Source of the DNA: Jaminaea rosea
Taxonomy: Eukaryota > Basidiomycota > Exobasidiomycetes > Microstromatales
NCBI RefSeq assembly: GCF_003144245.1
Contig: NW_020289984.1
Coordinates: 62,001 to 126,000, forward strand
Reading direction: 5' to 3'
Length of the DNA stretch: 64,000 nucleotides
Below the pieces are notes generated by a model that saw only the letters and a list, made by a program, of their open reading frames with translations, did no database searches and was not told the origin of the DNA. A program made the translations under genes and the position numbers. Of the stretch, positions 1 through 9,784 are shown in pieces; position 1 is the first letter of the stretch; every line of letters begins with the position of its first letter.

Positions 1-1790
1 CTGTCACCGGTCGCTCGATGGGCTTCGGCTTCGTCCGCTTCACCGACGAGCAAGATAGCCAGCGTGCCCTTGTAGAGATGCAGGGAGTTACCATCACCTC
101 CCGCTCTGGCCAGGGCAGGCCCGTACGACTCAACCCTGCCAACCCCCGCCGAGGAGGGGAGGGAAGCACACCGAGCGACGCCTCGCCCGGCGAGCACCCC
201 GCAGCGAGCAATATGGCTCTGCGCGACTACTTCGACAACCGCGGACGATACTCCAATCCCACGCCTGCAGAGATCGCAATGCAGTCGTCCCTCTCCCCAT
301 CCACCTCTAGCTGGGCAAGCCTTCCCGGCTTTCCAACTATACCCGCCACTGGTGCCTCGGGGCCAGTCGACGTCTCGCTGCGCAACAATTCCGCTCCAAG
401 CGGGTCGAGCTTCGGTGGCCCTGCTTCGCTCACCAACACCGGCTTTACCCTGGGGCCCAGCACTCTACCCTCACCAAGCTCCGCACTGGACCCAAACAAT
501 ACGACCGTCTTTGTCGGCGGATTGTCCAGCCTCATCTCGGAGGACACCCTCAAGACATTCTTCGCTCCCTTTGGCGCCATTGCCTACGTCAAGATCCCGC
601 CTGGAAAGGGGTGTGGATTCGTCTCCTTCTTGCGCAAGATCGACGCAGAGAGGGCTATTGAGCGTATGCAGGGTTTCCCTGTTGGTGGTTGTAGAATCCG
701 GCTGAGCTGGGGCAGAAGTCAGGGCGAGAAGAGCCAGCATCAGGCGCAAGTGCAGATGAACAATCTCAGTCAGCTTGCGGGGCTTGCTGGGCTGGGTGGA
801 CAGGGTGGGCTGAAGGGATTGAGACCACAGCAGTTGGCTCACCTGGCCGACCTCAGCCAAGCGCTCGCACAGCAGCAGAGTGGTGGTGGGAGAGGCAGGG
901 TGAGGGCGCACAGCGGTAATGGCGCTGGCGGGTACGGGCAGGACGACGGTAATGCCGAGCTCACGCAGGAGATATTGCAGCGCTTCCTTCAGACCTCTGT
1001 TGGGTCAAGTGATACTGGTGGTGCGGCCGGCAGCGGTGGCAGTGACTGGCCGACCTCCTTCTCTGATCCTTACGCCAGCGGCTACGGGCACAGCCACGCG
1101 CAAGGATACGGCTACGGTCACGATCAGCTCGGCGAGTCCACTGCCTACTCATTCGGCAGTTATACGTCGGAGGGAAGGCAGCGCATGGCCGCTTCTGCTC
1201 GTCCATTCGAGTCACGTCGCTTCCCTGGCGCGAACCCTACTGAAAGCTGGGGTGGAGAGGACGTCGATTTGGCAAACGTATTTGGGTCCCTGGGTATCGA
1301 GGATGATCCCGGCTTCAGAGCACCGCCCGCGCAGCAGCGACACGTCCGCGGGGTCAGCAGCGGCGGCTTGACCGAGCAGCCGTATCGCTCAGTGCCCCAC
1401 TCTGCGATGCGCCCACACGCACTCACCCTCTCCGAGGAGCACAGGCCATGGCAACATCGAACGCCTCCTTCCTCAAGCGGTACCGTTACGCTCAGCTCCT
1501 CAACTACGACTATGCCTCCCTCATGGTCCGCACCTGACGTCAGCTCAAGCCCGGCTCGCGCCGCCGCGCCGGCTTGGTCGGTTGATGATGCTAGGCGCCG
1601 AGCAGCGCCAAGCTACAAGAGCTATAGAGATGAGGATGAGGATGATCGTCACAAGGGGTTCTCGCCCTTCAGCCCTGTGGTCGGCGGTGGAAGAGAGCTG
1701 CGTGACGTGACAGAGGCAGGCGGAGAGTCGACGAAGTGCGACCAAGCATCATCTTCGACTTCGCCCGGCAAAAGCACCTCGCCTGCTTAG
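1..1790 (+). CDS. Nam8/Ngr1-type RNA-binding protein, 5' end cut off
   Basis: The frame is open from base 3, before the first ATG (base 18), so the gene starts outside the window. The first visible residues, V-T-G-R-S-M-G-F-G-F-V-R-F, are the RNP1 end of an RRM. A complete further RRM follows at roughly residues 162-235 (TVFVGGLSS as RNP2, GKGCGFVSF as RNP1). The wording YVKIPPGKGCGFV is typical of the last RRM of the Nam8/Ngr1/TIA-1 family, which binds U-rich RNA in splicing or mRNA decay; that role is family knowledge. The rest is low-complexity: a Q/G/L-rich stretch near residues 250-300, then a long Ser/Gly/Pro-rich tail with no domain I recognise. No intron is needed in the visible part. 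The family is clear; which paralogue is not. Confidence 0.85.
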   Translation, partial: VTGRSMGFGFVRFTDEQDSQRALVEMQGVTITSRSGQGRPVRLNPANPRRGGEGSTPSDASPGEHPAASNMALRDYFDNRGRYSNPTPAEIAMQSSLSPSTSSWASLPGFPTIPATGASGPVDVSLRNNSAPSGSSFGGPASLTNTGFTLGPSTLPSPSSALDPNNTTVFVGGLSSLISEDTLKTFFAPFGAIAYVKIPPGKGCGFVSFLRKIDAERAIERMQGFPVGGCRIRLSWGRSQGEKSQHQAQVQMNNLSQLAGLAGLGGQGGLKGLRPQQLAHLADLSQALAQQQSGGGRGRVRAHSGNGAGGYGQDDGNAELTQEILQRFLQTSVGSSDTGGAAGSGGSDWPTSFSDPYASGYGHSHAQGYGYGHDQLGESTAYSFGSYTSEGRQRMAASARPFESRRFPGANPTESWGGEDVDLANVFGSLGIEDDPGFRAPPAQQRHVRGVSSGGLTEQPYRSVPHSAMRPHALTLSEEHRPWQHRTPPSSSGTVTLSSSTTTMPPSWSAPDVSSSPARAAAPAWSVDDARRRAAPSYKSYRDEDEDDRHKGFSPFSPVVGGGRELRDVTEAGGESTKCDQASSSTSPGKSTSPA

Positions 1791-2756
1791 AGGGGTTCGT
1801 CTACGAGCCTGAGGAGTAGAACACCCTCCGCACATACTCAAGCTAGACCCGTCTTTCATTCACAAGTTCGTCCTCACTTCTGCCATGATTCCTCTCAGCG
1901 TTTCCGCACAAGACGCTCCCATGTTTGCACAGCAAAGGCCAGCAAAAGATACACGGCCGATTCGTCAACTCGGCTCGGATCATCCAAGCTATGCCTCAAC
2001 GATGGCTGCCACCGTCGTGACAGCACAAGACCACCTCACCGCACTTTGCAGCGCATCACGCCCCCCTCGCTGCTTCTCCTTTACCATTCTTCACCTCTAC
2101 ACGTCACGAAGAGCGAAGCCCACTTCTTGCCATCATGGTCCGTTTATCTCACACGCTATATCGCAGTACTTCTATTCCCCCTCTGTTCACGCTTGATCGT
2201 CGATCGTTCGTCCGCAGCCCCGTCGCTATACTTCACGAATACGAATGCATTCAATGATCATCACTCTCTTTGAGATGCTCGTCCTCTCGTACCCCCCTGA
2301 CGCCGTCCCCCAGAGTTTGGTGTTGCTCTCCCTCGTCGAGCCGGCGGCCCCTTTTTGGGAACCACGTGGGTGTGCGAGACCAACACTCGGGCGGGCTGCG
2401 ACGACCAAAGTAGTGCGAGGGAGGGTGAGCGGGCGCTTTGTCTCCTCTGCCCCGCTCCAATTACAACACACGACGAGCTCGCGAGCTAACGCCAATACCC
2501 CTGGAAGATATCTTGAAGCACACGACTGACCCATAGCCTTTAAGGTTACATACCACCCGCCTCTGCTCCTCCCACGGGCCAAAGCCTAGGAGAAATTGCG
2601 CAGCTCAGCGCTCATCTCGCATCGATCGGCGATGCATACAAGACGATAAAGGGCAGCTGCAGCAACTCACTCACCTGCCCAAACCTGCCGATCATTCATC
2701 ACTTACAAGGAACAGACCCCGGCCCATATTGAAGCTCAAACGGAATAGCAAAGCCC
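1791..2756 (+). other. Intergenic, about 970 bases, no gene seen
   Basis: 3' flank of the RRM gene and upstream region of the coiled-coil gene. Only short frames of non-protein-like composition occur. C/T-rich runs near 2080-2300 are ordinary for fungal leaders. Confidence 0.6.
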
Positions 2757-5702
2757 ATGGACCCTTCAGCTGCCACGATGGCTTCGCGGCCGGCCCCGCC
2801 GGCAAAGCGCAATGCCAGCTCTGGTAACAACAAGAGAATGAGCGGATCACCTGTGCCGGCTAGCCCGCAGCCTGAGAGGTCGCCTTCTCTCTCTACATCT
2901 GCATCGTCGAGATCGATTCAGGAGACGGGGGATACTCTCGTTGGGCCTACCTCGTCTGCTACTTTGAGCGGCCCAGGCCTCGGCTTCGATGTAGGCGAAG
3001 GCGCAGGCGCGGACGGGGAAGCAGATGATAGCATGACAGCGGCAGAGATGGAGCGAGCCATGGCTGGCTTGACGCGCAATGACCTGTTCACGGCGCTGAA
3101 GAGAGCAAAGGAGGAGATGGATAGGCTCGATGCTGTGGTAAGGACGAACCTCGCTGCCCACCAACATTGCTTCGTGGAACGAACTGACATTCGCCCCTCC
3201 CTCGCGCCCGCGCAGGTCTCATCCCAATCCCTGGAGATCGAGACCCTTCAATCCTCGCACACGGACCTCACCACCCGCCTCAACTCGCAAGAAAATGAGC
3301 ACTCCCGTCTCAACCTGGCCGTCGCTCAGCGCGAAGCCCGGCTGGACGAGATGCGCCTCGAGCAAGAACGGCTAGAGGCGGATCTCTTCTCGCGAGTCGC
3401 CAGTCAAGACCGGCTCAAAGCCCGAGCAGAGGAGGCAGAGCGACAGTGTCGTTTAGCGGAGGAGCGATTGATCGGGTTGGGTCAGGCGAGCGATAGGGAG
3501 AGGGAGTACGCGAGTGATCAGGAGGAGCTACTGCGCGGCCAGGTCGAGAGGCTGGGAAGGGAAAATGCAGGCTTGAAGGGTGAGGTGGAAAGGTTGAGGG
3601 AGGAGTTGGAGGCGAGGCCGGACGAGCATGAGCAGGCGGCATTAGACAGGGAGCAGACGGGCGATGGCAAGCTGGCTGGCGAGGAAGCAGATGCCAAAGA
3701 TACGTCCGCGGTACCTACCACGCCCAGCTCTACCCTTTCAACACCACAGCGTCCCCGCGGTCAAGCATCCCGCGGGCACCTCTCGCCTTCCCCTCGTGGA
3801 CCACGCTCCCGCTCCTTTGCCGCTGAGCAAGACGCCGCCGAATCCGAGGCGCTCGTCTCCTCCCTTTCAGAGGAGGTGGCCCAGCTTAAGAAGACGCTGG
3901 CGAGCCAGGACGCCGCCTTGAACGAGGTGCGCTCCACCCTCCTTAAGGAACGCTCTCGCGCTCAAGACCTAGAAGCGGAAAAGGCTGAGCTGGAGAGTCT
4001 GGCGTACGGGAACACGCTGCAGCACTTGATGAGGAGGCGCGACGCTAAAGATCGACTAGACGAAGAGGAGGAGGGGGAGGAGAGCGAGCTAGACAGCAGT
4101 GCGGCAGCTAGTACTAGCGGGCAATCATCTGGCACAGAAGAAGAGGAGAGCAGCGCCAGTAGCGCTGCTGAGCAACAGGAGGAAGAGGACGACGTACCTG
4201 ACACGCCCGTCACTCCAAAGGCCAGCAACATCAGCGCGACGAAGGCTTCACGCCGCAAGTCGACCGGGCTTCGCTCCGCCTCCGGACGACTGCGTCGACG
4301 TACGAGCCTGACGGAGATTCCCGAATCCCTCAGTCAGGAGCTCCTCCAGCCGCAGCCTACGCACACGGACACATCTTCCTCCCTCTCCTCCTCGCCCTCC
4401 CAACAAGGCGATGTCGCAACAATGCGCACCGAGTTGGCCAAACTTCGCCTAGAGAACAAGGGCTTGAGCGTCTACATTTCCAAGATCCTCAACCGTATCC
4501 TCTCGATGGAAGGGTTCGAGAAGGTCCTCGCTGCCGACTATACTGGCTCCGGTGTGGGAGGAGCTGCGGGGGGATGGCAAGGCAGCGTCAGAGCGCAGAG
4601 GACTGCGGTGGCTCAGAGGGAGTGGCAGGAGAGGAACAGTCCTCAGAAGAAGAAGAGGACGAGCATTTTGCCTGCAATTTTGACGTCGGGAGTAGGAGGA
4701 GGAGGAGGAGGGGGAGGGGGAGAGAGATCCTCTTCGCCTGCGACTGGTGGGGACGATGTGGAAAGCGATTCTGCCTCGACGACGAGTGCCGCCGATAGCG
4801 CGGCGGCAAAGAAGGATCGACGTCGTCAAAGCACCGGCATCTTAGGCTTCGGCGGCTCGTCTTCCTCTTCCGGTGGTGGCCCTTCCTCTTCGTCCTCCTC
4901 CATTGGCGGCGCAGGCGACCAGGCAGCAGTAAAGAAGAAAGCAGGTCGAGCCTCGGTCGATTGGAAGTCTTTGCGGATGCCCTGGTCGTCTAGCAGCCCA
5001 ACGGCTACTGAGCAGCCGAGCAATCTACGACCCTTTGCCCTCAAGACGACGAGCACGGGGCAGCCAAGCGAGTCCACCCCGCATTCAAAGCGGAACACCG
5101 TCACGCTCACCTCTTCCCAGGGAGCGGGAGCGGTTGGAGATACATCCCTTTCCTCGCTTGGTTCGCCCATTCTCTCACAGGGGGACACATCGACCCTCTC
5201 AACCCTCTCGGCTCACTCGCAATCGGCGCCCTCAGACGAAGATGAAGTAGAGAGGCAACGTGCTCGCACCTTACTTGAGATGCAGGGCCTGAAGGTCCCC
5301 GAGCATCAGTTGACGCCTGTTTCCCCCGCTACGAAGGAGGGGCAATCGATGACAGGCGCGAGCGGTGGAGCAACAGGAGCAGGAGCAGGTGGAGGATTTG
5401 GAGCTTTCTTCGCTCGCGTGCTGAGCGGGACAGGGGCTGCGCCTGCAAGCACGTCGCCGCAACCAGGCGTCGCTACCTCCTCCTCCTCGTCCTCTGGCGG
5501 AACTGCGCATCATGCAGGGGACGAGGAGGCCGATTCAAGCCTGACAAGGCCGGAGGACCTGATGGGCAGCAGCAGCGGTAGTGGGCGTAGGCGTGTGCGT
5601 CCCTCGAGAAGAAGCATGACGACCGATGGACTCTTTAAGGGAGCGGTTGCTGATAGTAGTGTGGCGGGGGATGAGAGTTATGCGTTTAGGTCGGAGAGGT
5701 GA
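2757..5702 (+). CDS. Large coiled-coil, Ser-rich protein of unknown function
   Basis: I read exons 2757-3137 and 3216-5702, giving about 955 residues. The 78-nt intron 3138-3215 (GTAAGG donor, CTGAC about 30 nt before a CAG acceptor) has no stop and is a multiple of three, so the frame also runs through it. Removing it joins DRLDAV directly to SSQSLEIETLQ and makes the heptad pattern continuous. Order of parts: Ser/Pro-rich start; coiled coil about 115-300 and 340-410; acidic Glu/Ser-rich stretch; a short ordered block (ELAKLRLENKGLSVYISKIL) followed by NRILSMEGFEKVLAADY; then a long Ser/Gly-rich tail. That block resembles a conserved patch in uncharacterised fungal coiled-coil proteins sometimes labelled 'M protein repeat'. 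Function is not known to me; a scaffold or trafficking adaptor is only a guess. A second ATG lies at 2778. Confidence 0.8.
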   Translation: MDPSAATMASRPAPPAKRNASSGNNKRMSGSPVPASPQPERSPSLSTSASSRSIQETGDTLVGPTSSATLSGPGLGFDVGEGAGADGEADDSMTAAEMERAMAGLTRNDLFTALKRAKEEMDRLDAVVRTNLAAHQHCFVERTDIRPSLAPAQVSSQSLEIETLQSSHTDLTTRLNSQENEHSRLNLAVAQREARLDEMRLEQERLEADLFSRVASQDRLKARAEEAERQCRLAEERLIGLGQASDREREYASDQEELLRGQVERLGRENAGLKGEVERLREELEARPDEHEQAALDREQTGDGKLAGEEADAKDTSAVPTTPSSTLSTPQRPRGQASRGHLSPSPRGPRSRSFAAEQDAAESEALVSSLSEEVAQLKKTLASQDAALNEVRSTLLKERSRAQDLEAEKAELESLAYGNTLQHLMRRRDAKDRLDEEEEGEESELDSSAAASTSGQSSGTEEEESSASSAAEQQEEEDDVPDTPVTPKASNISATKASRRKSTGLRSASGRLRRRTSLTEIPESLSQELLQPQPTHTDTSSSLSSSPSQQGDVATMRTELAKLRLENKGLSVYISKILNRILSMEGFEKVLAADYTGSGVGGAAGGWQGSVRAQRTAVAQREWQERNSPQKKKRTSILPAILTSGVGGGGGGGGGERSSSPATGGDDVESDSASTTSAADSAAAKKDRRRQSTGILGFGGSSSSSGGGPSSSSSSIGGAGDQAAVKKKAGRASVDWKSLRMPWSSSSPTATEQPSNLRPFALKTTSTGQPSESTPHSKRNTVTLTSSQGAGAVGDTSLSSLGSPILSQGDTSTLSTLSAHSQSAPSDEDEVERQRARTLLEMQGLKVPEHQLTPVSPATKEGQSMTGASGGATGAGAGGGFGAFFARVLSGTGAAPASTSPQPGVATSSSSSSGGTAHHAGDEEADSSLTRPEDLMGSSSGSGRRRVRPSRRSMTTDGLFKGAVADSSVAGDESYAFRSER

Positions 5703-5978
5703 GGCGTGGAGGGACAGACAGGGAGGGGAGGGGAGGGCACGCGAGCCAGCAGAAGATGCTTGGCATTTCACGACTTTTGCTACATTGCTTGCCTCATCTA
5801 ATCATGACGAATCTTGTTTACGCCCGATGGGATTGCGTAGACGTGATTGCATTGGGTGACGTGGAGACGAGGGGAGAGTCCATAGTTAGGTTCCAAGAAG
5901 TACAGAGAGCGGGAGGGAGTGGATATCGAGCTCAAAGACAGTACAGCAGCCACTTGTCCCCGTTACGCTACGGCAACC

Positions 5979-7259
5979 TCAGCGCGTCCCGGCCCCGCCC
6001 CTTGTTGTGCCCCTCGTCGCTGCGGGGCCGGGGATGCCGCTCGGTCTTGCGGCGCCGCCCCGCGCTCCTCGAGCGCTTGCAGTCGTGGTAGTGGTGGTGG
6101 GACGTCCTCGAGTTGCCCCAGTGGTGCTCCCGCTGACTGTACGCCCGCGAGCAGAAGTGGCTGTCCCTCTAGCCGTAGTCGTCGATGCTCCCCTTCCCCT
6201 CCCCGTTCCCCGCGCACCAACCGTCGTCCCGCGTCCCCTTGTAGCCGCACCCGTCCCTACGCCAGCCGCTCTCGCATTAGCCTGCATCTCAGCCTGGACC
6301 CTCATCTCCTCCTCCCTCACCTCTCTCTCCCGTCTCCTCTTCTCCAGTTCCTCCTCGAGACGCTGTGCCTCGCGCATCTGTTTTGCCATATCCTCCGTCT
6401 GACCCCTCCACTCCGGGTTGAGCAAGAGGGACTGATGCTGCGATGAGCGAGAGAGGACGTCGATGTAGGACGAGAGAAGGGTGGAGGTGCATGTGAGCCG
6501 GTGGGAGAAGAGCTGTGCGCGCGTTTGCGGGGTGCAGAAGGATCATGGTCAGTAAAGATAGAGCGGGGAGAGTGTTGGTGCGAGGGAAGGCAGGGAACGT
6601 ACCTCAATCTGTCCTGCGCTTCCCTGGAGCATTCTCTCATACGCCTCAAAGGAGGCATTAAGGCGCGCTAGATCTGCCAATTGACGCTGTACATTCTCCT
6701 TGCTTTCCACCTCACCTCCTTCCTCCCCACTTGCCTGCTCTCCGCCCATGGCAGGGGTGGTGGACGAGACAAAGTCTGCCAGACTGGGCAGAGGTGGTGG
6801 GTCGATATCGCTATTTCCTCTTGATCCTGCGCCACCGCCGCCGTTGTTGCTTGCCTTTGAGCATGTGGCTAGAATGGAGTCATCTGCTTCTGCCTCTCTA
6901 GCCGCAAGGTCGTCCTCAGCTTCGTCCTCTTCCTCCTGCTGTCCTGCCATGCGTTGATGCTGCTGAGGGATCGCACTGGGCGCAAAGAGGGAGACGCGAC
7001 GCTTGTTCCCTCCTCCTCCGCCGGCAGCACCGGACACAGGTGGCCCTCCGGCCGTCTTGTTCAGTCCTTGTAGCAGACGCAAGTTGGCTTCGGAGGCGCG
7101 AGGAGGAGGAGCAGACGCCTTGGCCGATTTCCCCATCGTAGAGGGACGCGACCGAAGTGCTGCGCTTCCGCTGGTGCTGCTGGATGCGGTGGCATTGCCT
7201 GCTGCGCCTGCGGGGGAGGTGAGGAGGGAGAGGTCTGAGAAGGAGAGGTCGTCGTCCAT
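5979..7259 (-). CDS. DUO1: DASH/Dam1 complex subunit Duo1
   Basis: Exons on the minus strand are 7259-6603 and 6512-5979 (396 residues), with an intron of 90 nt (GTACGT donor, CTGAC branch, CACAG acceptor). The join falls inside the diagnostic helix: FEAYERMLQGSAGQIE continues into LFSHRLTCTSTLLSSYIDVL, then LLLNPEWRG. This matches the Duo1 core (helix, T-x-x-LL, then a short NPxWxG motif). Duo1 is part of the ring complex that couples kinetochores to spindle microtubules; this is family knowledge. The N-terminal 180 residues are Ser/Ala/Gly-rich with an acidic patch. After the core comes a charged helix (MAKQMREAQRLEEELEKRRR) and a long Arg/Thr/Ala/Gly-rich tail, longer than in yeast. The start MDDDLSFSDLSLL is the first ATG in frame. 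It is divergent from NSP1. Confidence 0.8.
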
Positions 7260-7541
7260 TTTCCTCTTGCGGCTGATGCGGGTTGGAAGTGTTGGTTGTG
7301 ATGGTGTGGTGAGGAGCGACCGACTGAACGCAACGCGGCGGACAGGCGGGGCGAGCAATCCAATGGGAGAGAGCGAGCGGATGGATGCATGACCGCGTTT
7401 CGGAACGGAAGTTGACCTGGGCAAAGGGAGCGGACAGGACAGGACAGGACAGGTGGATGAGCGGACGAGGCGAGGGACATAAGTGATCAACTTCCTTTCC
7501 AACCTTTGACCGCATACAAGGACAGGACATCGCGCGCAGCA
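7260..7541. promoter_or_regulatory. Shared upstream region of DUO1 and NSP1
   Basis: 282 bases separate the two divergent start codons, so both promoters lie here. A short tandem repeat of GGACA (4 copies plus a partial one) occupies 7432-7453. No recognised operator was identified. Confidence 0.6.
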
Positions 7542-9611
7542 ATGTGTAAGTGCGAAGGAACGAGAGCAGCAGATGGTGGCATTGAGCTGAACTGTCGCTA
7601 CACTTCTCGCGCGCCAGCCTTTGGCGGATTCGGCGGCTTCGGCCAGCAGAATAAAGCTTCTACTCCTACTGGCGGAGCAGCTGGCGGAGGATTCTCATTC
7701 GGTGCTCCCGCGGCCAACAACAACAACGCCTCCAGTACAGCTCCCAAGCCGGCGACGGGCGGCTTCTCCTTTGGCCAACCTGCCGCCTCATCAGCCCCTG
7801 CCAGCGGCTCGACCCCGACGCCCTCCTTCAGCTTTGGTGGCAGTGCGCAGCCAGCAACAGGAGCAGCTGGTGGAAGCTCACAACCTCCTGCTGCCTCGAC
7901 TGGCGGGTTCAGCTTCGGCGCAAAGCCTGCCGCTCCTGCTAACAACGCGAATACGACTACCACACCCGCTCATCCACCTCCTGTAAACCTCTTTGGCGGC
8001 GGCGCTGGAGGGGCGGCAGCGGGAGGCAGTGGGACGGGCGGAGCAGCTCCTGCTCCTTCCTTTGGCGGTTTCGGTGGATTTGGAAAGCCAGCTGCTTCGA
8101 CTGGATCCGCGGCGCCCGCAAACTCGGCCTCGACTTCAACACCATCATCATCCGCCCCTGCACCTGCGCCGAGCCTCTTCAGCGGCTTTGGCAAGCCTGC
8201 GGGAGGGGACGCAGCGAGTGGCAGCGGTGGCAGCGCGGCGCCGTCCCTCTTTGGCAAGCCAGCAGCACCATCAGCGGCGCCAGCGTCCACTTCAGGCGGA
8301 GCTGATGCATCGAAGCCCGCTGCTTCACCTTTCGGTGGCTTCGGGGGCTTCGGCACGGCGGCATCTTCATCATCTACCACAAAGCCGGAGGAGAAGAAGG
8401 ATACGCCAGCAGCACCTGCAGCAGCTAAGCCGTCGCCCTTTGGTGGGTTTGGCGGTTTTGGTGCTAAGCCTGCTGAAGAGCAGAAGAAAGACCCTCCAGC
8501 TACTCCGACTTCAACAGCGACACCAGCAGCACCTGCTCCTGCGGCGGGCGGCTTCTCATTTGGCAAGCCGGCAGCATCCGCAGCGCCAGCAGCGGGCGTG
8601 GAGAAGAAAGACGAGCCTGCCAAATCGGCCGGTGGGTTCAGCTTTGGAGCGACACCCGCGGCTTCTGCTGCAGGCGCAGAGAAGAAGGATGGGCAGACTG
8701 CGACGACAGCAGCGCCAGCAGCTTCAACGGCTCCAGCAGCGAGCACGAGCCTCTTCGGAGCCAAGCCCGCTGCTACTTCAACAGCACCGGGTACGAGCAG
8801 CGCGACCGCAGCGCCAGCCTCAGCATCTGCAGCCAAGCCGGTCGCACCAGGAGCAGGCTCCACCGCAACGCCAGCCCCACCAGCATCCGTCGCCCCCTTG
8901 TCAGCCCCGTCTCTCCTCCGTGGCCGAACAATGGACTCCATTCTCTCAACCTGGACCACCTCGCTCTCATCCAGCATCAGCTCATTTTCCAAGCTCAGCG
9001 GGGAGGTACTAGTGTGGGACGATCTCCTGCGTCGCTCTGGCGCTGAAATCGCTACATTGGCGCAAGGCCTGGCGAAGGTAGAAGAGGGGCAGAGCAAGGT
9101 CGGCCAGGTGCTGGATTGGGTTGAAGGGCAGCAGAGTGATTTGGAGGGTCTGCTGGGGGGATACGAGCAGCAGTTGGAAGGGTTGAGGGAAAACGCTCTG
9201 GCTGCTAATGAGGCTTCATCGGGTGCGAGAGGGTTTGGGGCGTCGGTCAACAGGGGAGGTACGCCAGGCCTGAGGGGTGGGGAGTTGGAGCGTGAGAGGA
9301 TGTACGCGCAGGCTGAGCGCCTCGATGCCAACTTGGGCGACCTTGCGGCAAGCCTTACCGCGATCATCAACGATGTCAACTCTTCGCTGGGCAGCGGCAA
9401 CACGACGACAAGCAAGGACACGGCAGCGGCGGGCAGTGGCATCCCTGCCCTTCCCGGATCGAACGGCGCAGCTGCTAATAGAGAGGAGGATGCGGTGGAG
9501 CAGATCGTGGCCATTCTCAACGCGCATCTGAATAGTCTGCGCTGGATCGACGGGGCCGTCAAGGCTTTGAGGGGCAGGATTGGGGCGTTGAGACGGGGGG
9601 TGATTGAGTGA
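7542..9611 (+). CDS. NSP1: FG-nucleoporin Nsp1 (Nup62 family)
   Basis: I place the start at 7542. The first coding exon is only four bases (ATG T), followed by a 72-nt intron 7546-7617 (GTAAGT...CCAG), then exon 7618-9611. This yields M-S-F-G-G-F-G-G-F-G, a natural FG start, and 665 residues. The intron is stopless and a multiple of three, so unspliced mRNA would stay in frame. Residues up to about 455 carry many FG-type repeats (FGGFG, FSFG, SLFG, PSLFGKPA) with Ala/Pro/Ser spacers. The C-terminal 210 residues are helical (ILSTWTTSLSSSISSFSKLS onward) and match the Nsp1 C-terminal coiled coil, which in the family assembles with Nup57/Nup49 in the central channel or with Nup82. A 568-residue antisense frame here is a composition shadow. 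Confidence 0.9.
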   Translation: MCKCEGTRAADGGIELNCRYTSRAPAFGGFGGFGQQNKASTPTGGAAGGGFSFGAPAANNNNASSTAPKPATGGFSFGQPAASSAPASGSTPTPSFSFGGSAQPATGAAGGSSQPPAASTGGFSFGAKPAAPANNANTTTTPAHPPPVNLFGGGAGGAAAGGSGTGGAAPAPSFGGFGGFGKPAASTGSAAPANSASTSTPSSSAPAPAPSLFSGFGKPAGGDAASGSGGSAAPSLFGKPAAPSAAPASTSGGADASKPAASPFGGFGGFGTAASSSSTTKPEEKKDTPAAPAAAKPSPFGGFGGFGAKPAEEQKKDPPATPTSTATPAAPAPAAGGFSFGKPAASAAPAAGVEKKDEPAKSAGGFSFGATPAASAAGAEKKDGQTATTAAPAASTAPAASTSLFGAKPAATSTAPGTSSATAAPASASAAKPVAPGAGSTATPAPPASVAPLSAPSLLRGRTMDSILSTWTTSLSSSISSFSKLSGEVLVWDDLLRRSGAEIATLAQGLAKVEEGQSKVGQVLDWVEGQQSDLEGLLGGYEQQLEGLRENALAANEASSGARGFGASVNRGGTPGLRGGELERERMYAQAERLDANLGDLAASLTAIINDVNSSLGSGNTTTSKDTAAAGSGIPALPGSNGAAANREEDAVEQIVAILNAHLNSLRWIDGAVKALRGRIGALRRGVIE

Positions 9612-9784
9612 GCCAAGAGGTTGCTCAGACGAGACGAATGTAGAGGCGTCAATCCAAACTCATTATCATTGAGCAATTACAGATGTGAAGCTATGAGAAG
9701 GCAGAAGGGAACGCGAGACGAATCTGAGTCGATGAGGTGTGGGAAAGCGAAGAAGAGGAAGGCAAGCTGAAGACTGGAAGCTGC

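Noticed and set aside
7970-9676. 568-codon antisense frame opposite NSP1
   Set aside because: It mirrors the Ala/Gly/Pro codon pattern of the FG repeats, starts at a non-ATG codon and has no domain.
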